Both the position numbers and the translations under genes were made by a program. The notes beneath the pieces were generated by a model. It had not been told where the DNA came from and made no database searches. It saw only the letters and a list, made by a program, of their open reading frames with translations. 64,000 bases of DNA from Acinetobacter rathckeae (lineage in GTDB: Bacteria; Pseudomonadota; Gammaproteobacteria; Pseudomonadales; Moraxellaceae), in assembly GCF_015627125.1 (NCBI RefSeq), contig NZ_VTDO01000002.1, positions 1 to 64,000 of the forward strand, given 5' to 3'. This document shows positions 30,245 through 39,463 of this stretch, one piece after another. Numbering within the stretch: position 1 is the first letter of the stretch; every line of letters begins with the position of its first letter.

Positions 30245-30266
30245 ATTGATTGAACGATCAATCAAT
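30245..30266. promoter_or_regulatory. Candidate BetI operator
   Basis: ATTGATTGA (30245-30253), ACGA, TCAATCAAT (30258-30266): a perfect 22-bp palindrome in the betI-betT intergenic region. It resembles TTGATTGA-type BetI sites I recall from other bacteria. Confidence 0.8.
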
Positions 30267-30892
30267 GGGTTTTTTTGATGGAATGATTAAAAGAAAAACA
30301 TCATGAAAAAAAATAACTGCGATTATTTGTACAATTAATAAAAATAATTGAATAGTGTTATTTTGTTTTTAAAGTATTGTTTTTATTTTATATTTTTTAT
30401 TTTGAGTGAGTTTTATACAGTTGTTATTGGTTGAAATTTAATGTGTAGATTTGTACATTTTTTTTTCAGCACTTATACTCATCCCAATGACGCAAAACAA
30501 TTTTGCATGATTTTGTATGACTTTAGACGTTTTTTTTAGATTTTTTTATGTCTATTTTTGTTTAATTTTTACACTTTTAAGTGGTTTTCATGTACTTTTA
30601 TCGTGATGGTTCTTGGAGTGTTTTAGGTTGCTTCTTCATTACTTAAAGCGCATTAAAAAAGGCTAAATCGTATTGTACTTTAAACACTTATGTCTTTTGG
30701 TTATGTATAGAGTGGTTCGGTATGAATGACTTTGTAAGTAACTGTTTATTATATTTTTACGGCAAAGAACGCTGATTTATCACAATTTTTGCCATAAAAA
30801 TACTCCTTACGCCGTGATGGTGTTGATTTTGCACTGCTACCTTTAGATAGAGGTCAGCAAAGCATTTATCTTTTTATAAAAAAGAGGATTGT
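30267..30892. other. 626-bp betI-betT intergenic region
   Basis: Strongly T- and A-rich with several T-runs between about 30330 and 30600 and no supportable gene. It should hold the betT promoter and perhaps osmotic control sites. No second copy of the BetI palindrome was seen. Confidence 0.6.
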
Positions 30893-32974
30893 ATGAATCA
30901 AGATAACTCCTCCGAGGATCTGAAGGCAACTGCCAATGAAGACCGACTAAATGGTAAGGTATTTTACCTTTCTGCAGGTCTAGTCTTGGCATTTGCATTA
31001 TTTACCATTTTTTTTAATGCTCAAGCCACGGTAGCACTAGATACAACACTCGATTGGGTTGCATCTACTTTTGGTTGGTATTACTTTGCCATTGCTTCGG
31101 TTTATATTGTATTTGTGATTTTTTTAGCATCGTCACGCTATGGCGATATTAAGCTTGGTCCAAAACACTCTAAACCTGAGTTTAGCATGGTAAGTTGGGC
31201 ATCAATGCTGTTTGCTGCAGGTATTGGTATTGACCTGATGTTCTTTTCGGTGGCAGAGCCGATTGCACAATATATGCAACCGCCTGTTGGTCAAGGGCAA
31301 ACCATTGATGCAGCACGTCAAGCCATTACTTTAACCATTTTTCACTATGGTTTAACGGGTTGGTGTATGTATGCCTTGCTGGGTATTGCTTTAGGTTACT
31401 TCTCATACCGTTATAATTTACCACTCAATGTACGCTCTGCTTTATATCCAATTTTTGGAGATAAGGTAAATGGTTGGATTGGTCACTTGGTCGATGTTGC
31501 CGCTATTTTGGGGGCAATTTTTGGTTTAGCAACCACCTGTGGTATTGGTGTTGTACAACTTAACTATGGTCTGAGCTTACTATTTGGTGTTCAAGAGGGG
31601 TTAACCGTACAAGGTTGGCTTGTCGTGTTTGCTGTGACGATTAGTATTATTTCAGCCACTACTGGGGTAGATAAAGGTGTTAAATTTTTGGCAGAAATGA
31701 ATGTATATTTTGCCATCGGTTTATTGCTGTTTATTTTATTTGCAGGAAATAGTACGTTCTTGCTCAATAGTTTAGTGCTGAATATTGGCGATTATATTAG
31801 CCGTTTCCCTGCTATGACTTTAGATACTTTTGCTTATAACCAAGATGTAAATAAGCAAACAGGGCAGTGGGTGAAAGATTGGACGCTCTTTTTCTGGGCA
31901 TGGTGGGTAGCGTGGTCACCATTTGTTGGTTTATTCCTTGCTCGAATTTCACGTGGTCGTACCATTCGTGAGTTTGTTTTAGGAACTTTAATTATTCCAT
32001 TGCTATTTACCATTGCATGGTTATCTATTATGGGTAACAGTGCTTTGTATGAAGTGATTCATGGCAATTTACAGTTTGCTCAAGAAATTTTAGCGAAACC
32101 TGAACTTGGTTTTTATAAACTTCTGTCATTCTATCCATGGTTCTCATTTACAGCTGTGTTGGCATTTATTACAGGATTACTGTTTTATGTGACTTCGGCA
32201 GATTCTGGCGCAATTGTTTTGGGTAGTTTTTGCTACCGATTAAAAGATGTCAATAGCGATGCACCAAACTGGATTCGTATTTTCTGGTCTGTTGTAATTG
32301 GTGTATTGACCATTGCGATGATGATGTCTAATGGTATTAGCTCATTACAAAAAGCTACTGTGATCATGGGCTTGCCGTTCAGTTTTGTCATGATTTTAGT
32401 GATGCTTGGTTTGTTTAAGTCACTTCGTTTAGAAGACTACCGTAACCAAAGTACATCGTTAAATGCTGCTCCTGTTGTTGGTAACGTAGATATTTTAAAT
32501 TGGAAACAGCGTTTATCTCGTGTTATGCATCACCCTGGTCGTAAAGCCACATTACAGATGCTAGATACGGTCTGTAAACCTGCACTTGAAGAAGTCATGC
32601 GTGAGCTAGAAAGTAAAGGTGTACAAGCTTCAATTACAGTCAATGCTATGACTGATGAACAAGACCATGATTTGTATCATATTGATTTAAGTGTTGGTCT
32701 ACATGACGAGCAAAATTTCATTTACCAAATTTGGCCACAGCGTTATCATGCACCTGAGTTTAGCCGCCGTAGCAAACTTGGTAATACATTTTATTATCGT
32801 TTGGAAACCTTCTTGTTTGAAGGTAGCCAAGGCAATGATTTAATGGGATATAACAAAGAGCAAGTGATTAATGATGTTTTAGATAAATATGAACGTCATT
32901 TAACTTTCTTGCACTTAAACCGAGAGCAGACGGTGGGTAAAAGTTTAAGTTTTCCAGACCCAAGTGACTCCTAA
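30893..32974 (+). CDS. betT: BCCT-family high-affinity choline transporter
   Basis: A 693-residue inner-membrane choline importer with about twelve transmembrane helices. The BCCT signature is in WTLFFWAWWVAWSPFVGLFLARISRGRT. A cytoplasmic C-terminal domain of roughly 170 residues follows the last helix, as in long BetT proteins that sense osmotic conditions. The start ATG 30893 has AGAGGA five bases upstream. It is divergent from betI-betB-betA, so uptake and oxidation of choline are encoded side by side. MarC follows 12 bases after the stop and may be co-transcribed. Confidence 0.95.
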   Translation: MNQDNSSEDLKATANEDRLNGKVFYLSAGLVLAFALFTIFFNAQATVALDTTLDWVASTFGWYYFAIASVYIVFVIFLASSRYGDIKLGPKHSKPEFSMVSWASMLFAAGIGIDLMFFSVAEPIAQYMQPPVGQGQTIDAARQAITLTIFHYGLTGWCMYALLGIALGYFSYRYNLPLNVRSALYPIFGDKVNGWIGHLVDVAAILGAIFGLATTCGIGVVQLNYGLSLLFGVQEGLTVQGWLVVFAVTISIISATTGVDKGVKFLAEMNVYFAIGLLLFILFAGNSTFLLNSLVLNIGDYISRFPAMTLDTFAYNQDVNKQTGQWVKDWTLFFWAWWVAWSPFVGLFLARISRGRTIREFVLGTLIIPLLFTIAWLSIMGNSALYEVIHGNLQFAQEILAKPELGFYKLLSFYPWFSFTAVLAFITGLLFYVTSADSGAIVLGSFCYRLKDVNSDAPNWIRIFWSVVIGVLTIAMMMSNGISSLQKATVIMGLPFSFVMILVMLGLFKSLRLEDYRNQSTSLNAAPVVGNVDILNWKQRLSRVMHHPGRKATLQMLDTVCKPALEEVMRELESKGVQASITVNAMTDEQDHDLYHIDLSVGLHDEQNFIYQIWPQRYHAPEFSRRSKLGNTFYYRLETFLFEGSQGNDLMGYNKEQVINDVLDKYERHLTFLHLNREQTVGKSLSFPDPSDS

Positions 32975-32986
32975 CGAGTAAAGCGT

Positions 32987-33616
32987 ATGTTTAGCGTCTA
33001 TATCCACTCTTTTGCGTTATTTTTTGCATTGATGAACCCATTCCTCATGAGTATTTACATGGCGGGGATGATTAGAAATACAGATGCAAAAATATTTAAT
33101 AAAGCACTCATTCAAGGGAGTTTAATCTCTTATGTCGTGTTTGTATTTTTCGCATGGGGTGGAGAGACGATTTTCACTGAATATTTAAATGTACGCTTTG
33201 AGTCCTTTCAAATTTTTGGTGGCATTATCTTTTTGGTGATTGGTTATCGCTACGTATTCCAAGGTGCAGATACCATTGGTGATACACGAGGTGCGACCGA
33301 AAATTTGGCGGGTACAGTGGCGATGCCATTCATGATCGGGCCGGGTACAATTAGTGCTTCGGTGGTCATGGGGATGGAGATTAAAACCATTGGTGCTATT
33401 TTAGTACTAGCACTCACGTTATTTTTAACATCAACGATTCTAATGTTAATGAAGTATATGCATGATAACCTGCGTTATAAGCATGCCAAATTTGTTGACT
33501 ATTATTTTGATATTGTGGGTCGTTTATCTGCACTTTTAATTGGTACGATTGCCATAGATATGATTGTGACAGGTGTAACACGTTTAATTCAGCATAGCGG
33601 TGCATCTGTGGTTTAG
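32987..33616 (+). CDS. MarC-family inner-membrane protein
   Basis: A 209-residue protein with six predicted transmembrane helices and the MarC family core (ALMNPFLMSIYMAGM near the start and FMIGPGTISASVVMGME in the middle). The family role is unsettled; its early link to multiple antibiotic resistance was not supported. It starts at ATG 32987, only 12 bases after betT, and its stop is 13 bases before the YCII gene, so all three may share a transcript. Confidence 0.9.
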   Translation: MFSVYIHSFALFFALMNPFLMSIYMAGMIRNTDAKIFNKALIQGSLISYVVFVFFAWGGETIFTEYLNVRFESFQIFGGIIFLVIGYRYVFQGADTIGDTRGATENLAGTVAMPFMIGPGTISASVVMGMEIKTIGAILVLALTLFLTSTILMLMKYMHDNLRYKHAKFVDYYFDIVGRLSALLIGTIAIDMIVTGVTRLIQHSGASVV

Positions 33617-33629
33617 AGCAGGTAGTATA

Positions 33630-33911
33630 ATGATTATTGTGACTTTAACCTATAAAAAGCCTTTATCTGAAGTAGATATGCTATTACAAGAGCATGTACT
33701 TTTTTTAGATTATTATTATGCTGAAAAGAAATTTTTAGCCTCTGGTCGTAGAGAAAATAGAGCAGGTGGTGTAATTTTAGTGTTAAGTGATGATCTAGAA
33801 GAGGCTAAAAAAATCATGCAAAAAGACCCTTTTTATATTCATGATGTTGCTGATTATGACTTTATGTGGTTTGAAGTGTCTAAGTGTTTAAATAGTATAG
33901 CCCCAAGTTAG
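33630..33911 (+). CDS. YCII-domain (YciI-like) small protein
   Basis: A 93-residue single YCII domain. The start is ATG 33630 (MIIVTLTYKKPLSEVD); the frame is open to an ATG at 33600 that would overlap MarC. The conserved His of the family lies in LLQEHVLFLDYYY and the Gly-Arg in LASGRRENRAGG, with DPFYIHDVADYD near the end, as in other YCII proteins. The fold is ferredoxin-like; some relatives have dechlorinase or isomerase-like chemistry, but no activity can be assigned here. Confidence 0.85.
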   Translation: MIIVTLTYKKPLSEVDMLLQEHVLFLDYYYAEKKFLASGRRENRAGGVILVLSDDLEEAKKIMQKDPFYIHDVADYDFMWFEVSKCLNSIAPS

Positions 33912-33988
33912 ATATTACTTAATTCTTGAGGTCCTAAAGTTTTTTTACTATAGAATTCTTTATCTATATCTCTAATTTCAACACAAAG

Positions 33989-34291
33989 CTATATGCTTAA
34001 ACCATTTGAAGAAGTAATCTCTTGTTCTAATATTTGTAATAATGTCTGACTTAACACGCTTTTTTGATGAGCATCACGCCCACTTAATATATACAGAATG
34101 ACATGAATATAAGCTTCTTGAGGTTCATCTAAGCCAATCACTACATTACAATTACTCCAACCACGAGATTTAATTTCTTGTGAAGTTGAAAATAGCCCTG
34201 TAGAAAATAAAGCTTGATTCATTTTTGATAATAAACTTTTTATATTGATGTGCTTAATATTATTAGAATACTGAGTAATTAGGTGAGGCAT
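33989..34291 (-). CDS. 5-carboxymethyl-2-hydroxymuconate isomerase-family small protein
   Basis: A 100-residue protein of the CHMI (HpaF-like) tautomerase family. The N-terminal Pro that acts as catalytic base in these enzymes is present after Met (MPHLITQYSNN). IKSRGW and the later HVILYILSGRDAHQK segment match the family pattern. The gene stands alone, with no homoprotocatechuate genes nearby, so the physiological substrate is not clear. The ribosome site is weak. Confidence 0.8.
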   Translation of the reverse strand: MPHLITQYSNNIKHINIKSLLSKMNQALFSTGLFSTSQEIKSRGWSNCNVVIGLDEPQEAYIHVILYILSGRDAHQKSVLSQTLLQILEQEITSSNGLSI

Positions 34292-34531
34292 AAGGCTGTT
34301 ATTGTTTTGAGTATTTAGATTCTTATATTTAGCATAAAAAAGAGATAGGGTGTAATAATATGCCTAATATCATTCTAAAGGTAACCGATTTTGGTTGTAA
34401 TAGATTCGGTAACTTATATGTACTATGCAATATTTTTAGAAAAATACACATTTCGTAAATAAAAAAGTATTTGAAGCTTAAAGAAACTTTAGGCTTCATT
34501 GAAGTTTATCTTTTGAAGTATTACTAAAATT

Positions 34532-35923
34532 TTAGTCCCAATAGTTAGATAAAACCATTTTTAATATATTAAAAGTATGGTCATTCATTGATTGTGCAAT
34601 ATTGAAGCGTAAAAAATCGCGAGCATTTGATGATTGGCTAAATACATTGCCTGGTGCTAAGACCACTCCTTGTTTTAAACATTCCTGAGCAACAATCGTT
34701 GCATCAATACCTTTAGGTAGTTGACACCAAAGAAAAATTCCAGCTTGAGGAACTAGCCAAGGTTTGATATGTATCTCTTCAAGTTTAACAATAATTTTGG
34801 CCATTTCATCTGCTAATTTTAAGCGTACAGTTTCCATATGTCTGCGATAACCACTGTCGGTTAGTGTCATAAATATGACTTCTGCTGCTAACCTTCCTCC
34901 CCCAAACGAAGTAGATATTTTTAAATTAATTAAGTGCTCAATCCAATTTTTTTGTGCTGCAATATAGCCACAACGTATTGATGATGAAATAGTCTTAGAA
35001 AAGCTTCCTATTTGAATTACTCTAGATAATCCATCAAACGCAGCTAGTCTAGGGGCTGGTGAAACCTCAAAATCGGTAAAAGCATCATCTTCAACAATAA
35101 CAAGGTTGGTGTTGTCGATCATTTTTAATAATCGATGAGCAATAACAGGGGAAAGGATAGCACCCGTTGGGTTGTGAATGCCTGAATTTGTAATATACAG
35201 TCTTGGGTTATGTTCTCGTAAAGCATTTTCAAAGCAAGTGATATCTGGGCCATTTTCAGTATAAGGAACACCTATAACTTTGACACGATGTGCCTTGAGT
35301 AAAGCATGAAAATTGAAATAACAAGGGTCATCTACTAATACTGTATCACCTGGTTCTAGCAAAAATCGGCAAATTAAATCAAGGGCTTGTGTACCAGACT
35401 CAGTTAACATAATTTGTTCTGCTACTGTTTCAATACCAAAATTAGACAATCTTCTCACTAAAAGTTGGCGTAATCCTAGATGACCCAAAGGAGTTGCATA
35501 TTCGACTAAATCTAGTGTTTCTGCTTTTGATAAAGTACGTAATGCTCTACGTATTCCTGTTTCATATAGCCAAGATGCTGGTAACCAACCACAGCCTGGT
35601 TTAATAACATCATTATTAATTTCTAATGATTGACGTGAAACCCATAATGGATCAATTTCTCTATCTAATCTGGGTTCTATTTGTGTTAATGCAAGTGGTG
35701 CGATAGGTTCTACAATATAGAACCCTGATCCAGGTCTTGAAATAATAACCCCTTCGGCCATTAATCTTTCATAAGCTTCTACGACGGTTGAAACTGAAAC
35801 CTGCATACGTTTTGCTTGTGCTCTAACAGATGGTAAACGAGCACCAGGAAAGTAAGTGCGAGAAGCAATTTTTGAATGAACTTCTTGTATAACAAAATTG
35901 ATACGAGTGCTTTTTTTCTTCAT
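34532..35923 (-). CDS. MocR/PdxR-like regulator (GntR winged helix fused to aminotransferase domain)
   Basis: A 463-residue MocR-family transcription factor. The first about 75 residues are a GntR-type DNA-binding domain (RLPSVRAQAKRMQVSVSTVVEAYERLMAEG). The rest is a fold-type-I aminotransferase domain that binds PLP but usually has no transaminase role. The PLP lysine is in IGSFSKTISSS around residue 300, and HNPTGA is present. It is divergent from an EamA transporter and a pdxJ gene, with a tandem direct repeat between them, so it probably senses PLP or an amine and controls that pair. A GabR- or TauR-type role is the alternative. Confidence 0.9.
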   Translation of the reverse strand: MKKKSTRINFVIQEVHSKIASRTYFPGARLPSVRAQAKRMQVSVSTVVEAYERLMAEGVIISRPGSGFYIVEPIAPLALTQIEPRLDREIDPLWVSRQSLEINNDVIKPGCGWLPASWLYETGIRRALRTLSKAETLDLVEYATPLGHLGLRQLLVRRLSNFGIETVAEQIMLTESGTQALDLICRFLLEPGDTVLVDDPCYFNFHALLKAHRVKVIGVPYTENGPDITCFENALREHNPRLYITNSGIHNPTGAILSPVIAHRLLKMIDNTNLVIVEDDAFTDFEVSPAPRLAAFDGLSRVIQIGSFSKTISSSIRCGYIAAQKNWIEHLINLKISTSFGGGRLAAEVIFMTLTDSGYRRHMETVRLKLADEMAKIIVKLEEIHIKPWLVPQAGIFLWCQLPKGIDATIVAQECLKQGVVLAPGNVFSQSSNARDFLRFNIAQSMNDHTFNILKMVLSNYWD

Positions 35924-35966
35924 CTTTTGCTAACTGTATTGGTTAAATAACAATAACAGTTTCTAT

Positions 35967-35986
35967 GAATTGTACTGAATTGTACA
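35967..35986. promoter_or_regulatory. Tandem direct repeat, candidate MocR operator
   Basis: GAATTGTACT (35967-35976) is followed immediately by GAATTGTACA (35977-35986). MocR-type regulators such as GabR bind direct repeats near divergent promoters, and this sits between the regulator and the EamA gene. Confidence 0.65.
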
Positions 35987-36041
35987 TAGTTTATAGCACT
36001 TATCTATGTTTCACTTATTGCCATAAATGAAGGGGGAATAA

Positions 36042-36905
36042 ATGAAAAAAATCAAAAATGGTTGGATTAATGGGTTGATTGGCGTCTGTATTTTTGCTGG
36101 ATCATTACCTGCGACACGGATAGCAGTGCAAGATTTCCCCCCAGTATTTTTAACAAGTATACGAGCAAGCATTGCAACGCTATTTGCAATCATTTTACTC
36201 ATTATATTTAAACCACCTAGGCCCCAACGTAGCCATTTACTTTCACTAATTATTAGTGCAGTCGGCGTGATTATCGGGTTTCCATTGTTAACAGCTTTAG
36301 CTCTAATGTACGTCACTTCAGCGCATTCAATTGTTTTTGTCGGTTTATTACCAATGAGTACTGCAATTTTTGCAGTCATTAGGGGAGGTGAAAAACCAAA
36401 GCCTTTATTTTGGATATTTTCACTAATTGGTGCACTATCTGTAGCAGGCTATTCAGCTTTAGACAGTACTGGTTCTTCTTTGATAGGTGATTTACTCATG
36501 TTGTTGGCTGTTATTGTCTGTGGTTTAGGCTATGCAGATGGAGCTCGTCTTTCTCGTACATTAGGGGGGTGGCAGGTGATTAGCTGGTCACTGTTAGTTT
36601 CATTTCCAATAGTATTACCAATTGCTTTAGTTACTATGCCTACATCATTTCAATATGTCTCTACATCTGCTTGGTTTAGTCTAGCTTATGTATCAATTTT
36701 TAGTATGTTACTTGGTTTTATATTTTGGTATAGAGGGTTAGCTCAAGGAGGAATAGCTGCTGTTGGTCAGCTCCAATTGTTTCAACCTTTTATGGGGCTT
36801 GCACTTGCGTCTGTTTTACTTCACGAGTCGATTAGTTGGACGATGTTAATCGCAACATTGGTTGCAGTAGTGTGTGTTGCTGGTGCAAAGGAATATGCCA
36901 AATAA
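36042..36905 (+). CDS. EamA/DMT-family transporter
   Basis: A 287-residue inner-membrane protein with ten hydrophobic helices in two repeats of the EamA (drug/metabolite transporter) type. The ribosome site GGGGGAA lies upstream of ATG 36042. The gene is divergent from a MocR-type regulator and is followed by pdxJ 38 bases later, so transport of a vitamin B6 compound or an amine is an attractive but unproven guess. Other family members export amino acids or metabolites. Confidence 0.88.
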   Translation: MKKIKNGWINGLIGVCIFAGSLPATRIAVQDFPPVFLTSIRASIATLFAIILLIIFKPPRPQRSHLLSLIISAVGVIIGFPLLTALALMYVTSAHSIVFVGLLPMSTAIFAVIRGGEKPKPLFWIFSLIGALSVAGYSALDSTGSSLIGDLLMLLAVIVCGLGYADGARLSRTLGGWQVISWSLLVSFPIVLPIALVTMPTSFQYVSTSAWFSLAYVSIFSMLLGFIFWYRGLAQGGIAAVGQLQLFQPFMGLALASVLLHESISWTMLIATLVAVVCVAGAKEYAK

Positions 36906-36943
36906 TATTTTTTATCAAATTAAATGCTAGTAGGTACTGGAAA

Positions 36944-37672
36944 ATGACTAGACTGAGTATTAATGTCAATAAAATTGCTTTGATTAGAAATTCACGAGGA
37001 AGTAACTTCCCTGATTTAACAGGATTTATTGAAAATTTATTAGCGTTAGGAGTTGTTGGTATAACGGCTCACCCACGTCCTGATCAAAGGCATGTTAAAG
37101 ATGATGATATTTATATTATCTCTAAAATAATAGAGCGTTATCCTAATGTAGAACTTAATGTAGAGGGCTTTCCTGATCGAAGGTTTATTAACTTAATCAA
37201 AGATGTTAACCCTGCTCAATGTACGTTAGTGCCAGATTCGCCAACACAGTTAACATCAGATCATGGTTGGGATTTACGTGATTCATTTATACTTGAATCA
37301 GCTATACTAGATTTAAGATCAAGCTCTACACGTATTGCTTTACTGATAGAACCAAATAAAGAAGATGTTCTTTTAGCAAAAGAATTTAATGTTGATGCAG
37401 TTGAAATATATACAGAAAACTATGCAAGTAAAGCAAAAGAAAATGAAGCCAATTTAGCACTTCAAGCAATTGCTAATGCTTGTAATGTTGCAAAACGAGA
37501 AGAGATGATTGTGAATGAAGGCCATGATCTTAACTTAAATAATTTAGATCAATTACTAAGAACATGTTCTATTCACGAAGTTTCAATTGGCCATGCTTTT
37601 ACAGTTGAGTGTATTCATCATGGTTTAAATAATGTAGTCAGCAAATATCTTGAAATTTGTAGAAAATATTAA
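36944..37672 (+). CDS. pdxJ: Pyridoxine 5'-phosphate synthase-like protein
   Basis: A 242-residue TIM-barrel protein that, in the family, joins 1-deoxyxylulose 5-phosphate and 3-amino-2-oxopropyl phosphate to form pyridoxine 5'-phosphate. I start at ATG 36944 (MTRLSINVNKIALIRNSRGSN). Active-site segments AHPRPDQRHV, VNEGHDLN and SIGHAF are present. The N-terminal motif reads NVNKIA, where E. coli PdxJ has NIDHIA; as I recall, this form is common in alphaproteobacterial and Bacteroidetes PdxJ. It may be an extra copy in addition to a housekeeping pdxJ outside the window. It sits in a unit with a transporter and a PLP-type regulator. Confidence 0.88.
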   Translation: MTRLSINVNKIALIRNSRGSNFPDLTGFIENLLALGVVGITAHPRPDQRHVKDDDIYIISKIIERYPNVELNVEGFPDRRFINLIKDVNPAQCTLVPDSPTQLTSDHGWDLRDSFILESAILDLRSSSTRIALLIEPNKEDVLLAKEFNVDAVEIYTENYASKAKENEANLALQAIANACNVAKREEMIVNEGHDLNLNNLDQLLRTCSIHEVSIGHAFTVECIHHGLNNVVSKYLEICRKY

Positions 37673-37865
37673 AATAGTCAGAGTTTTATTTGAAAGAGGA
37701 CATGATTAGACTGGTAAATTGAACGATTGGGATGAGTGGAGTTTTTAAGGCCACAGCGTATGTAGTGAGTTGCTATCTTCGCTATATTCATCAATGAAGT
37801 TACATCTTGACATATCTACCATGTGGAAAGAAATATGGGTTAATGTAACCTTTGAGCGGGTTAGA

Positions 37866-38327
37866 CTAGTTACTATTTGGTGGCACAGGTGGTTGTACAG
37901 TATTTCTATTTGTTTCGGGAGGTTTAGGGGTTTCAAATTTCTGCCAAGTATATCGGTGCGTTTGAATTTTTAAGACTTTATTTTTTCTGACCACTGTAAG
38001 GTGTATCTCGTGTGAAGTAGGAGTATTTCTTATTAAACGCATCAAGTCTTCGGGTGTAGCCACTTTATGTTCATTCACCGTAACAATAATATCCTGTGTC
38101 TTTATATCTAAGTCCATATTTTTCTGAGAAATTGCTACAACTAGAACACCATTTTTTGTACTTTTTAATACAAGCTTTCCTGCGGTATTGTTTACAGATA
38201 CCATGCCAGTTTGATTGACTAATGGTTGCGCACTGAGATGTGTTGTTGTAAACAGACAAAGACCAATAGAAATGGAATAAAATAGTTTACTCGCAAAATT
38301 AGAGTATATTATTTTTGGTATATACAT
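37866..38327 (-). CDS. Small exported PDZ-domain-like protein
   Basis: A 153-residue product. A hydrophobic signal-like segment (about residues 14-32, FYSISIGLCLFTTTHLSA) is followed by a single PDZ-like stretch. The carboxylate-loop-like segment is GVLVVAISQKNM, then IKTQDIIVTVNEHKVATPEDLMRLI, typical of the PDZ fold in exported proteases, but no protease domain is attached. The tail is Pro-rich (PKPPETNRNTVQPPVPPNSN). I read it as a periplasmic PDZ adaptor of unknown partner. The ribosome site is poor, which lowers certainty of the start. Confidence 0.65.
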   Translation of the reverse strand: MYIPKIIYSNFASKLFYSISIGLCLFTTTHLSAQPLVNQTGMVSVNNTAGKLVLKSTKNGVLVVAISQKNMDLDIKTQDIIVTVNEHKVATPEDLMRLIRNTPTSHEIHLTVVRKNKVLKIQTHRYTWQKFETPKPPETNRNTVQPPVPPNSN

Positions 38328-38722
38328 TTTTTAATATCCTCATTTTGAAATTATTTTTGTTAATTCTAGCATTAAAAAATTCTAAGGTAACCTCATTGGG
38401 GTTACATTATATAATCTAAACTCTAGGTGAAAAAAACATCATTAAAACAATGGAAAGTTAGTAATATTTTGCTTAATCATCATGAGCTTTTCGCATGTAC
38501 CTGTTGTATTTGGTTAATAAAATTTGATCATTTTATGATGAAGTACACGGCTAAATACTACTTAAATCTTTTAAGGCAAGATCATTATTTTTAAAAGAGA
38601 TATTCATCCTTCTGACAAATAGGCTTTGAGTCATTTAAATATTGCATGCTATTTAGACTTTTTACTTGAAAAAACATGTAATATTAAAAAGTATGCAATA
38701 AAGAATAATAGGGTAATTTTTA
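38328..38722. other. 395-bp intergenic region between the PDZ and GNAT genes
   Basis: AT-rich and without a supportable gene. It holds the dyad GTAACC (38387-38392) with GGTTAC (38400-38405) spaced by seven bases, about 60 bases upstream of the PDZ gene start. This could be an operator. Confidence 0.55.
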
Positions 38723-39241
38723 ATGACAATAAGAAGTGCAGAAATTTCAGATGCTTCACGTATCGCAGAAATACAAGTGAGTGGTTGGCAATATGCATAT
38801 GTTAATATTATGTCTCAGAGTATACTTGATGGGCTTTCTGTCCCCCCAAAAACAGCCATGTGGGCAAAAATAATTCAAGAAAATAATAAAAAATTAATGG
38901 TTTACGATGAACCATCTAAGGGAGTTGTTGGGTTTATTGTATATGGTGCATCACGTCATAAAGATGATGACAGAACAGTCGGAGAGATTGAGGCATTTTA
39001 TATTGACCCAAATTACCTTCGGTGCGGTTATGGTAAAGAGTTATATAAAGAAGTCATATCTGAGCTTCAACAAGCAGGGTATACAAAAGTATATTTATGG
39101 GCATTATCTGCTAATTTAAATGCAATTGCATTTTATGAGAAAATGGGGATGGTTCGAAATATGCAAGAAATCAAGACATTAAAAATTCAAAATGACAGTT
39201 TAGAAGAGATCATGTATTACATGTACATTGAAAAATCATAG
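38723..39241 (+). CDS. GNAT-family N-acetyltransferase
   Basis: A 172-residue acetyltransferase. The fold is clear from the opening MTIRSAEISDASRIAEIQVSG, the central strand IEAFYIDPNYLRCGYGKELY (the R-x-x-G-x-G/A acetyl-CoA motif), and the closing NAIAFYEKMGM. The protein looks like a single-domain small-molecule or peptide acetyltransferase. The substrate is not evident, and no self-evident operon partner exists. Confidence 0.9.
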   Translation: MTIRSAEISDASRIAEIQVSGWQYAYVNIMSQSILDGLSVPPKTAMWAKIIQENNKKLMVYDEPSKGVVGFIVYGASRHKDDDRTVGEIEAFYIDPNYLRCGYGKELYKEVISELQQAGYTKVYLWALSANLNAIAFYEKMGMVRNMQEIKTLKIQNDSLEEIMYYMYIEKS

Positions 39242-39463
39242 GTTTAGACATAGCAATTTGATGTGTGAATGATGTGAGTACAGGGCTTTAAATTTAAGCG
39301 TATTTACTGCATTATTATAATAGCTATAAGGATGTGGTACTTCTTTTTTTATTAAAGGTTAAGAAGTGGACGTATGCGTCAACTCATCACTTGAAAGTGA
39401 TTAAAAATAAAACATAAAAATATTGTATAGTCATGTATTCAAGATCATTTTTAAGAGAGTAAT

